The notes under the pieces: generated by a model
What the model was told of the DNA's origin: nothing
Databases searched by the model: none
Seen by the model: the letters and a program-made list of their open reading frames with translations, nothing else
Virus record (IMG/VR): IMGVR_UViG_3300021963_000479
Span: 1-29,607 of that record
Length of the DNA: 29,607 nt
Source: a virus
Strand: one strand, 5' to 3'
Part shown: one piece after another, positions 1 through 7,077 of the stretch
Layout: each line of letters starts with the position of its first letter
Position numbering within the stretch: the first letter of the stretch is position 1
Program-made: the position numbers and the translations under genes

Positions 1-2
1 GC

Positions 3-1364
3 TGCTTGCCCGGTCAGAGCTTGCGGCCCTTGCACCGCAGTCTGCATATCTTCTTTGGTGAACCCAACATCCTTAGACTGCTTGGCCAACGCTGCAACAG
101 CGTTCTTCAGAAAGTTGTACTGCGGCGTCAGCTTGGCAACCGTTGCCATGTCGCCTTTTTCCGTAGCTGCCTGCATCCTAGCGCCCAGATCATCAAACGC
201 TTGACTGGCACGACGATAGGTATCCAACACACGCGGACGCGATTCTTCCTCTTCCCGTTTGGCTTGTTCAGCAGCTTCACGCTGCGCGGTCGTAGGCAGC
301 GGGGTGTACGCCCCAGCCACTTCACCAAACAGATCAGGTTGCGTGCCGCTGGGCAGACCTTGAATTGTTTTCTGGCGCTCGGCAGCTTGTTCTTGCTGAC
401 GCTGTTGTTCCTGCTGAAGAATCTGTTCCTGTATGCGTCTGGCGTTATCCAATTCGCTAATTTGTTCTTGTGCTTGGCCGCGTTGGCGGTATGCAAAACC
501 ACCACCCATCGGACCCGTAGCCGCCACCGTGCCAGCAATGGTGTTGATGTACTCGCTCTTGGCTTTGTCATCGGTCAAGGACAGACCAGCTTGATAGCGC
601 TCAGCAGCTGTCTCAAGGAGTTCGGTCGGCACTTCACTCAATACAGATTTGGCAGCGCCTGTGGCAACGGTACGCCCCGCGCTGCGAGCAGCCAGTTCTC
701 TGGCAACAGCTTCACCCGCTTTTGAACCAGCCTTACCAAGCCCCAACGCAAACCGGTCAACAAGAAAGCCAAGCGGTGCGGTGGCAGCAGCGGTCAGCGC
801 TGCTTTGCCGGGTTCCAGTTCTTCGGCGCGTTGCTTTTCCGCAGCCTGACGCTGCATGAACGAACCAAGTTGCTGCAGTCCATACGTACCAATACCTGCC
901 GCCAAACCACCAATCGGGCCTGCTGCCGCCGTACCGTATGCACCCGCAGCCAGTGGACCAGCCATGCTTGGGGCGGTCTGCAGCACCTGTTCGCCAATGT
1001 ACGCTGGGACTTTACCCAGCATTGAACCAAGACCTTGCGTACGGTAGATGTCTTGCAGCTGCTCGACCGTTAGTCCTTGAGGGCGTTTAGCTTCTTCTGC
1101 AGCTTCGCGCTTAATGCTCTCCATCTGGCGTTGAGCGCCTTCAGTGTCTCCAATAGCCGCACGTGCACCCAGCCCAAGACCAGCCAACGACTCAAAGGGT
1201 TGCTCAATACCGCGCATGGCCGCACGACCCATGCGCTCAACAAATCCTTGGCCTTTGCCGTACAGTTCCGGAAACCGTTCTTTAGCGCGAGCAAGTGCTT
1301 CTTCATCCGACAAACCCTCCGGAACCCGAAAATACTTTTTATTTGGCAGCTCGATAAGGGGCAT
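3..1364 (-). CDS. Large internal virion protein, N-terminal part (3'-truncated by window edge)
   Basis: The frame is open from the ATG at 1364 to the left edge (454 codons) and has no stop in the window, so the protein is longer. It begins MPLIELPNKKYFRVPEGLSD and EEALARAKERFPELYGKGQG, an 'EGLSDEEALA.AK..FPE' start that I recall for large ejection proteins. Then come a Gly/Ala-rich helical region with membrane-like stretches (AAGAYGTAAAGPIGGLAAG), a Gln-rich coiled coil (QILQQEQQRQQEQAAERQKT), and charged helices. In such phages this gene often encodes a very long internal protein with enzymatic domains further downstream; none is visible here. It has GGAG at 7 nt, overlapping the previous stop. 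The gene is clear; the function is inferred. Confidence 0.8.
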   Translation of the reverse strand, partial: MPLIELPNKKYFRVPEGLSDEEALARAKERFPELYGKGQGFVERMGRAAMRGIEQPFESLAGLGLGARAAIGDTEGAQRQMESIKREAAEEAKRPQGLTVEQLQDIYRTQGLGSMLGKVPAYIGEQVLQTAPSMAGPLAAGAYGTAAAGPIGGLAAGIGTYGLQQLGSFMQRQAAEKQRAEELEPGKAALTAAATAPLGFLVDRFALGLGKAGSKAGEAVARELAARSAGRTVATGAAKSVLSEVPTELLETAAERYQAGLSLTDDKAKSEYINTIAGTVAATGPMGGGFAYRQRGQAQEQISELDNARRIQEQILQQEQQRQQEQAAERQKTIQGLPSGTQPDLFGEVAGAYTPLPTTAQREAAEQAKREEEESRPRVLDTYRRASQAFDDLGARMQAATEKGDMATVAKLTPQYNFLKNAVAALAKQSKDVGFTKEDMQTAVQGPQALTGQA

Positions 1365-1373
1365 CCCTTACTC

Positions 1374-3221
1374 CTACTCAATGATGTCGCGGGGGTGTAC
1401 TCTGGAGTCAGGTATCTGAATTGATGGCGCAGCTAGAGTTTTTATACCTTCACGTTCAGCCAATGTTGCTTCAATAGCGGTTGCTCGTTCACGCAACCGG
1501 GCACGTTGTGCTTGCGGCAAACTGATATCCGCCATTTGTATTTTTATAGACTCAAGCATAGAACGAAGGTTTTGACCACTTTGTTCAACACGACTTCTTT
1601 CCATTGCTGCGTCATGCCGCAAGTCATCACGACGCCCTTGACCAGCCAGCACACCAATATGTTGTCTACGCCAAGCAGCTTCTTGATCAGCAATATACCT
1701 TCTCATCTTTATAATTTCTTCGCCCTGCGTTTTTTCGTTCCACAGACCCTTTTCTTTCAGGTCAAGTTCACGTTGCTTAAACAGCTTTTCGGCTTCAAAA
1801 CGTGTAGCCTCAGCCGCCAATTTCTCAGCGTGTTGGAACATGTCAACAGCCATCTTGGAGTTACCTTGCGCCAGCTGTGCCTGTGCACCGAGCATGTTTA
1901 TCTCGGCTCCAATCATGGCTTTCTTGTCCTCACGGTCTTCTTTACCGTAGGCTTGGGTCAGCTCAGCAATCTGGCCCAGCGCAGAACCACGGGCAGCGCC
2001 CGAAGTAGTGCCTGACTGCAGCAATGCTTGCGCAGCCTTCAAGGCCATCACACCTTTACGTTCAGCACTGCGGGACTGTTTTTCTTCTGCCGTAGGCGTC
2101 ATCGTCCGCAACAGCTCAGTCATTTTGTCCATATACGGCTGAGTACTACCACTGATTTTGCGCATTGCACTTTCATAGCCGGTGTCGGCTGGAGCAGCAC
2201 GCTCTGCGGCGGGGGCAAGCGTGGTAATACCAGTGGCAGGAGCAGCTTCCGTGGTGGCTGCTTTGTCAGTCATAAGATCAAGAGCGTCTGGCGTTGGTGC
2301 AGGATTGGCTTCCATTTGCACGGGAGCTTCAACACGAGGGCGTGCCGGACGCGTTGCTGGCTCGGGAGCCGAAGGAGCATTGCCAACAAGACGCGGGTCT
2401 ACGTAATTTTTGCCACGGTATCCGGGTTCAACAGCAGCTCGGCGTTGTACAGGTTTATCTGCAAGCGCTTCTTTTTCACGATCAGCCAACCCAGTCAAGT
2501 TTGCCAAATAGTCTGTAACATTTTGCGTTACACCGGTAGCTCTCATTACCGGCTCTGCAAGTCCGTATGACGTTAGGCCAACAGCAGCAGGACCAGCTAG
2601 GGGCGTTGCCGCTGTTAAAGCGCGTGCACCCAAACTACCTAAACCGCGCAGTCCAGCCATAGTTGCCGACTGACCAGATACCTGCGGAAAAAACCTAGAC
2701 AGCGAACTGGCAGCACTTGGACCACCGGCAGCTTCTGCAGCCACCGCTTGTTCCGCAACAGACGCGGGGACCCCTTGAGCAGCAAACTGTGCAATCCTTT
2801 GACGCGTTGCATCAATAACCCGTTGCCGAGAAACGTCTGGATCAAACGGAGTACGAAACAATTCACCTTGCGTACCACCCGTCTGAAAGTGGCGCACATC
2901 GCCACCCTCGGCAAACCCAGCCACACCACCATCCGGAATCGCTCCGGCTTGCTGAGCACCGGGAGCTTGAGCAATACCCATGTCTTCGGGCATCTGCGCT
3001 TGCTGCAGCATGCGGTCTTTAATGCTTGGTTGCTGTAGTTCCTGCTGGGCCTGCACGCCCTGCATGGCAGTCTTCTGTTGCATCCGTTGTTTCAGGACGG
3101 TCAATGCTGTGGGTTGATCTATCTCGCTGGGCTGACCACGCAAAATTGCCTGCAGCTGTGCAATAGGCAGACGCATCGCCAGTTGATACTGGGCCTCCGG
3201 GGATTTCATAGCGCCAATCAT
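1374..3221 (-). CDS. Large internal virion / ejection protein (615 aa)
   Basis: The product begins MIGAMKSPEAQYQLAMRLPI, then AQLQAILRGQPSEIDQPTAL, a head that I recall from ejection-region proteins of aquatic phages. Residues ~90-125 include VAGFAEGGDVRHFQTGG, carrying the AEGG motif seen elsewhere in the window. The middle is Ala/Pro/Thr-rich and probably unstructured; the last 200 residues are charged coiled coil (LAAEATRFEAEKLFKQRELD; LRERATAIEATLAERE). No catalytic motif is obvious. It likely forms part of the DNA delivery apparatus or internal core. The next ATG is 9 nt after its stop with GGAG overlapping that stop. Confidence in the gene is high, in the role moderate. Confidence 0.76.
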   Translation of the reverse strand: MIGAMKSPEAQYQLAMRLPIAQLQAILRGQPSEIDQPTALTVLKQRMQQKTAMQGVQAQQELQQPSIKDRMLQQAQMPEDMGIAQAPGAQQAGAIPDGGVAGFAEGGDVRHFQTGGTQGELFRTPFDPDVSRQRVIDATRQRIAQFAAQGVPASVAEQAVAAEAAGGPSAASSLSRFFPQVSGQSATMAGLRGLGSLGARALTAATPLAGPAAVGLTSYGLAEPVMRATGVTQNVTDYLANLTGLADREKEALADKPVQRRAAVEPGYRGKNYVDPRLVGNAPSAPEPATRPARPRVEAPVQMEANPAPTPDALDLMTDKAATTEAAPATGITTLAPAAERAAPADTGYESAMRKISGSTQPYMDKMTELLRTMTPTAEEKQSRSAERKGVMALKAAQALLQSGTTSGAARGSALGQIAELTQAYGKEDREDKKAMIGAEINMLGAQAQLAQGNSKMAVDMFQHAEKLAAEATRFEAEKLFKQRELDLKEKGLWNEKTQGEEIIKMRRYIADQEAAWRRQHIGVLAGQGRRDDLRHDAAMERSRVEQSGQNLRSMLESIKIQMADISLPQAQRARLRERATAIEATLAEREGIKTLAAPSIQIPDSRVHPRDIIE

Positions 3222-4315
3222 TACGCACCCTCCATCACTTGGTACAGCGCCAATTCAGCCAAACCGCTGCCCATGTCGTTCTTGACCACGCCGCCCTTCT
3301 TATACGCTTTGATTGCCCCGCCTTCTTTGCTGCCTTTGAATAGGTTGGACAGACCGTACGCGCCAAGACCATAACCCATAATCTGGTTGGCCGCGCTGGG
3401 CGGTGCTTGGTAGATCGACTGGGACTGCTGCGTCAACGGCATGCCGCGCAGAATGTCTGACATGAAGCTGAGTTGCTTGTACGGGTAGTTCTGCTGGTTC
3501 AGGAAGTCCTGATACGCTTGGCTCAGATATTGTTGCTGCTGAGCTTGTTGTTGAGCGCCTGCTTGCTGCTGTGCAGCATTGATGCCCATAGCCTGCTGGT
3601 ATTGAGTTTGCCCAAGCTGACCCAGCGTAGCGGCAGCAGCGCCTGCTTGACCAAGCCCTTGCAATCCGAGGTTTGCACCAAACTGTTGTGCTTGTTGGGC
3701 GCGATCAAACGCATTCTGATAACCCTGACCAATCGCCTGATTCATGGCTATGTTCTTGTTGCGCTCGTTTTCAGCTTGCATCAGTGCTTGACGACTTCCG
3801 CCAAACGCACCAGCAGCAGTGGCCCGACCTTTTTCCATCTGACCGGTGATGTCGTACTGACGCTGCATTTCTTGCAGCTGGGGTTGCAGCGCATTCTGAA
3901 TGTAGGGTGACATGTACGCCTGTTGTGCGTACGGATTGGTTGCCTGCTGTTCGTAGTTACGTCCAGCCATCAAACTGCCAATACCCGTCGCACCAGCCAA
4001 AGCAGTGCCGGTATCAAGCTGACCAGATGGGGTAGCCTGCCCAAGGTTTTGGAACGCCTGTTGCTGCATCGGCGTGAACTCAGCAATCCGCTGCCCTTGG
4101 TACTGTTGATAAGGGTTTTGACTGATGTCAGTTGTGGCTTGCGCCTTGCCAAGCAAAGTTTCAACGTATGGCTTAGCGTATTCAGGGATGCTGGTCTGCG
4201 TGACGTTTTGCGTCGTAGGAGCAGCTTGCTGTTGCTGTGGAGCAGGGCTATCGTTACCAAAGTGCAGTAAAAAAGCTTCGCCCGTCAGCAGTTTTGTGAA
4301 CCAACGAAAAATCAT
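3221..4315 (-). CDS. Gln-rich internal virion / DNA ejection protein (364 aa)
   Basis: After a start MIFRWFTKLLTGEAFLLHFG the protein contains SIPEYAKPYVETLLGKAQAT and YQQYQGQRIAEFTPMQQQAF, then a very Gln/Ala-rich helical body (QQAQQQQYLSQAYQDFLNQQ) and, near the end, IMGYGLGAYGLSNLFKGSKE and EGGAIKAYKKGG. The Gln-rich helical plan and the 'PEYA.PYVE..LG.AQ' start match internal or ejection proteins that I recall from aquatic podoviruses. Such proteins leave the capsid before the DNA and form a channel through the host envelope. The KKGG motif is shared with the small basic proteins. Exact role is inferred. It ends with a TAATG overlap to the next gene. Confidence 0.77.
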   Translation of the reverse strand: MIFRWFTKLLTGEAFLLHFGNDSPAPQQQQAAPTTQNVTQTSIPEYAKPYVETLLGKAQATTDISQNPYQQYQGQRIAEFTPMQQQAFQNLGQATPSGQLDTGTALAGATGIGSLMAGRNYEQQATNPYAQQAYMSPYIQNALQPQLQEMQRQYDITGQMEKGRATAAGAFGGSRQALMQAENERNKNIAMNQAIGQGYQNAFDRAQQAQQFGANLGLQGLGQAGAAAATLGQLGQTQYQQAMGINAAQQQAGAQQQAQQQQYLSQAYQDFLNQQNYPYKQLSFMSDILRGMPLTQQSQSIYQAPPSAANQIMGYGLGAYGLSNLFKGSKEGGAIKAYKKGGVVKNDMGSGLAELALYQVMEGA

Positions 4316-4758
4316 TTCAGCACCTCGGCTTTGTAATCGGCGTAGCGCTCAGCCACGACCGCTTTCCACATTTCAGGCAATACCTCTTTGGCCTTCTCAG
4401 GTCCAACACAAACATGCACAGCGTAAGCAATGATGTTGCCTGCTGCGTAGCGAAGCGTGTGGGCAATCTCTAGCCCGTGTTCATCTTTGTCCTGCTCAAA
4501 CTTGTTGGCTGTTTGGTACGCCGATACCACCGTCAACCACATCGGCAACACTGCTTGCTGAATCTGCTGGTAGAACGGATTCGCTGGCATGTACGCCAGA
4601 CAAATCAAGAACGCATTGTTTATGTCGTCTTGCGATACAGGCTTGTCCCTATCAATCAAGTCATCCCACGTATGCGCCAAGTCCACAAACATACGGTAGA
4701 GATTCAGTGCATCCTGATTGCCGCCAAACCATTCCAGTTTTCCTTGGCTATCAATCAT
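4312..4758 (-). CDS. Conserved helical virion-region protein (148 aa)
   Basis: The product is 148 aa, mostly helical: LEWFGGNQDALNLYRMFVDL, then AHTWDDLIDRDKPVSQDDIN, NAFLICLAYMPANPFYQQIQ, MWLTVVSAYQTANKFEQDKD, EHGLEIAHTLRYAAGNIIAY and CVGPEKAKEVLPEMWKAVVA. The Trp/His/Cys-containing helices look conserved and I recall a similar protein ('WLTVV.AYE..NKFE...DEHG.EIAH.LRYA...IIAYA') in the ejection region of aquatic phages, with no assigned function. A metal-dependent or chaperone role cannot be excluded. It overlaps both neighbours by 4 nt (ATGA), so it is translated with the internal protein genes. Confidence 0.75.
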   Translation of the reverse strand: MIDSQGKLEWFGGNQDALNLYRMFVDLAHTWDDLIDRDKPVSQDDINNAFLICLAYMPANPFYQQIQQAVLPMWLTVVSAYQTANKFEQDKDEHGLEIAHTLRYAAGNIIAYAVHVCVGPEKAKEVLPEMWKAVVAERYADYKAEVLK

Positions 4759-6128
4759 GCAGGCATAAGCCTTTCAGCGTTGATTTGTTTGCCTTGCTTG
4801 GGATTGCCCGTTCGTGCTTTTCGGACTCGATCCATCATGGTGTACAGCCTCTTTGCACCTGCATCGGTCGAACCATTGCCAAGGTGAGACACCACATCAG
4901 CCGGAATTACAAACTCACCATCCGCCAGTGCAGCGCGTTGTGGGGTTTCGCCTTTGATCACCGCCGGAATATCGTCGGACATACCGTCTCCCGGCCCACG
5001 CAGAAGCTTACCACCAGCAGCGTATTCAGGCAGGGCGGCAATGCCTCCAGCAGCCATGCCCTCCGCGCCCGTGAACGGGTTGATCTTCGGGCCATAGCCG
5101 TCCACCACCTCTTGGGAATTTGTGGCTGGCAGGGTGGCGTAGGAGGACTTGCTGATGTTGGAGCCGGGGTAGTTCTGGCTCAGGTCGAGCGGCAACGACG
5201 GTGAGGGCACTTGTCCGCCAGCGGCAGCGGCATAGATAGGTTGTGCGGTGTATCCCTGCCCGGTGAAATACGGTACTTTTGAGAAACCAAATTGTGAAAC
5301 TTGTCGTTGGGCTTCGGGGTCTACCTGTCCGACAGTGTACTGATAGGGACGGATGTTGCCTTTGTTTTGGGCGGCTGCGTTGGGAGCCAACGTATTTTGC
5401 TTCAACATGTCCGGAATAAACGGGGAAGCAATTGTTGCTACTCCTCCAAGACCAACTTGCCCGTATAGATTTTTTGCTGCCGCAACCGGATCAGACACAA
5501 ACTGCCCCAAACCTCTAGCCGCTGCTTGCTGCGGTGAAGTATTAGCTAACGCTGCTTCAGACGTTCTTGCCAGTTCAGCCACTTTGGGGGCACTAAATTC
5601 CGTAGTACCTAGCTGGACATCGACCGGTCCAGTCAAAGTATCAACTCCGCCAATAGTTTCGTACCCTTGCAGGGGGTTAAACCGCAGCGCATTGCTCATA
5701 GCTTGGGGGGACGCAACAGCTTCAGGACCAATCAGTTTAGCCACTTCGCTGCTCTGAACTTCGTTGAGGCCCATGTTGGCCAGTCCTTGGCCAAGACCAA
5801 ACCCACCGTACGCACCCAGTCCGGCCATGAGTCCTTTTTGCAAACTGCCAGACGATACCGCGCCCAAACCGCCAACCAGAGCAGCCGCACCAAGGCCAGA
5901 TTCCACAAGACCAAATCCAGCCGGTCCAAGGGCAAACCCAGCGGCAATGGGTAGCAGCTTGTCAAGAAACCCAGCCTCCGGCAGACCGGTCTTGGGGTTG
6001 ATGGTCAGGGAGCCGCCGTGGGCCATAGCCAATGCTTGAAGGCCATGCACTTCGCGGGGGGTCATATGGACGAGCATCTTGTCGTTGCCCCGCCCGAGCG
6101 AGGCCAAACCTTGGGCTACATGCTGCAT
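4755..6128 (-). CDS. Gly/Ala-rich virion or ejection protein (457 aa)
   Basis: I chose the ATG at 6128 because GGAGG lies 5-6 nt before it; an in-frame upstream start at 6185 overlaps the previous gene. The N-terminus MQHVAQGLASLGRGNDKML and VHMTPREVHGLQALAMAHGG, SLTINPKTGLPEAGFL is a pattern that I recall from internal/tail virion proteins of aquatic phages. A long Gly/Ala-rich low-complexity region follows, with amphipathic helices. The C-terminal end has LRGPGDGMSDDIPAVIKGET, then ALADGEFVIPADVVSHLGNG and STDAGAKRLYTMMDRVRKAR, a widespread phage C-terminal motif. A role in DNA ejection or the internal core is plausible, not shown. It overlaps the next gene by 4 nt (ATGA). Confidence 0.76.
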   Translation of the reverse strand: MQHVAQGLASLGRGNDKMLVHMTPREVHGLQALAMAHGGSLTINPKTGLPEAGFLDKLLPIAAGFALGPAGFGLVESGLGAAALVGGLGAVSSGSLQKGLMAGLGAYGGFGLGQGLANMGLNEVQSSEVAKLIGPEAVASPQAMSNALRFNPLQGYETIGGVDTLTGPVDVQLGTTEFSAPKVAELARTSEAALANTSPQQAAARGLGQFVSDPVAAAKNLYGQVGLGGVATIASPFIPDMLKQNTLAPNAAAQNKGNIRPYQYTVGQVDPEAQRQVSQFGFSKVPYFTGQGYTAQPIYAAAAGGQVPSPSLPLDLSQNYPGSNISKSSYATLPATNSQEVVDGYGPKINPFTGAEGMAAGGIAALPEYAAGGKLLRGPGDGMSDDIPAVIKGETPQRAALADGEFVIPADVVSHLGNGSTDAGAKRLYTMMDRVRKARTGNPKQGKQINAERLMPA

Positions 6129-6162
6129 AACAGCCTCCAAACGGCGAATTTTGTCAATAATA

Positions 6163-7077
6163 TCATGTGGGTAGAGCAGACACAAAGGACAGCGTGGCTA
6201 TGACGGACGCTGTGGAAGGACGGGTTGGACCGGTGGTTGCGGCGTAATACTGAAGGGAAACTGTGTCCAAAGTTGCCGACCACCACAGCTCTACAAACTC
6301 ATTGGCTTGCAGTTCAACGAAGTAATTCCAGCCAACAATTTCATGCGCCTCTTCCCCAGCGCTGGCGCTCTTTCGGGCAGGAATAGAGACATAACCCGAC
6401 GAACCTACGATGTCTGTTCCGTTACCCGTTGAACCCTTGCGAAGCCAGATACTCATGTCTTGTAAAGCGTTATCTGTATTTTGGAACTGCCCAGACCACT
6501 GCAAGTTGTAGATGCCGGGGTTCTCCACCGCAATTTTAGATTGGACGGTTCCGGTGATAGTCAGGCTGGTTTGTTCTTGAGAGACGCTGACAACATATGA
6601 GCCGACACCGCCAGCCGTGCCAGAGGTCTGTGAAACAACTTTTGTTCCAGCCGTAATCGACCCGCCGGTTAGCGTCATGCCAAGGTAGATCGTGCCAGAG
6701 GTGACCGCAGTAACAGTCAGTACAGTTCCAGCACCGGGAGGTGTGCCATCGTCAATCGTGCCCGTGAACACCGCTGTGTGTGAACCAAGACTTACCCCGT
6801 TTGCATAATCAGTGGTATCAAAGCGCATGACCTGCGCGGTGTTTGATGGGATTGTCTGGTCAGTTTGATCTTGAAACGCCCCGTACGGAAACCGGATGAA
6901 CTTGCCTCCACCAGCACCAGACCCAAGCAGAGTCTGCATGGCGTTATCAAGCTCGTTGAAATAGATACGAAGCTGATTATTGAGCTGATCCTGATAGCGT
7001 TGCTCATACTCCGTCGTTGCCACCGCAAGGTTGGGAGCCTTTGGCGGGCGCAGATAGTTGGTAATGATCGTAGCCAT
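6163..7077 (-). CDS. Virion protein with C1q/TNF-like core and an inserted module (304 aa)
   Basis: The product begins MATIITNYLRPPKAPNLAVA and has YQDQLNNQLRIYFNELDNAM, then FQDQTDQTIPSNTAQVMRFD. Residues ~102-177 are an independent-looking Gly/Thr/Val-rich module (LTVTAVTSGTIYLGMTLTGG; SITAGTKVVSQTSGTAGGVG; SYVVSVSQEQTSLTI). Without it the flanking parts join into one beta domain: FDTTDYANGVSLG with NPGIYNLQWSGQFQNTD, then DMSIWLRKGST and HEIVGWNYFVELQANEFVEL, ending in a Thr/Val end SVIATLSFVSALPT. The order 'GIYN.Q.S.QFQNTD...D.SIWLRK' resembles C1q/TNF-like trimeric virion domains. I suggest a tail or head structural protein; the fold is inferred. It precedes the internal proteins. Confidence 0.74.
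   Translation of the reverse strand: MATIITNYLRPPKAPNLAVATTEYEQRYQDQLNNQLRIYFNELDNAMQTLLGSGAGGGKFIRFPYGAFQDQTDQTIPSNTAQVMRFDTTDYANGVSLGSHTAVFTGTIDDGTPPGAGTVLTVTAVTSGTIYLGMTLTGGSITAGTKVVSQTSGTAGGVGSYVVSVSQEQTSLTITGTVQSKIAVENPGIYNLQWSGQFQNTDNALQDMSIWLRKGSTGNGTDIVGSSGYVSIPARKSASAGEEAHEIVGWNYFVELQANEFVELWWSATLDTVSLQYYAATTGPTRPSTASVIATLSFVSALPT

Noticed and set aside
1070-1381. A 103-codon minus-strand frame at the start of the left-edge gene
   Set aside because: It overlaps, in another frame, the clearly coding 454-codon partial gene (3-1364), which has a good ribosome site and a phage-like protein. Its own product is Cys/Leu/Arg-rich with no family resemblance.
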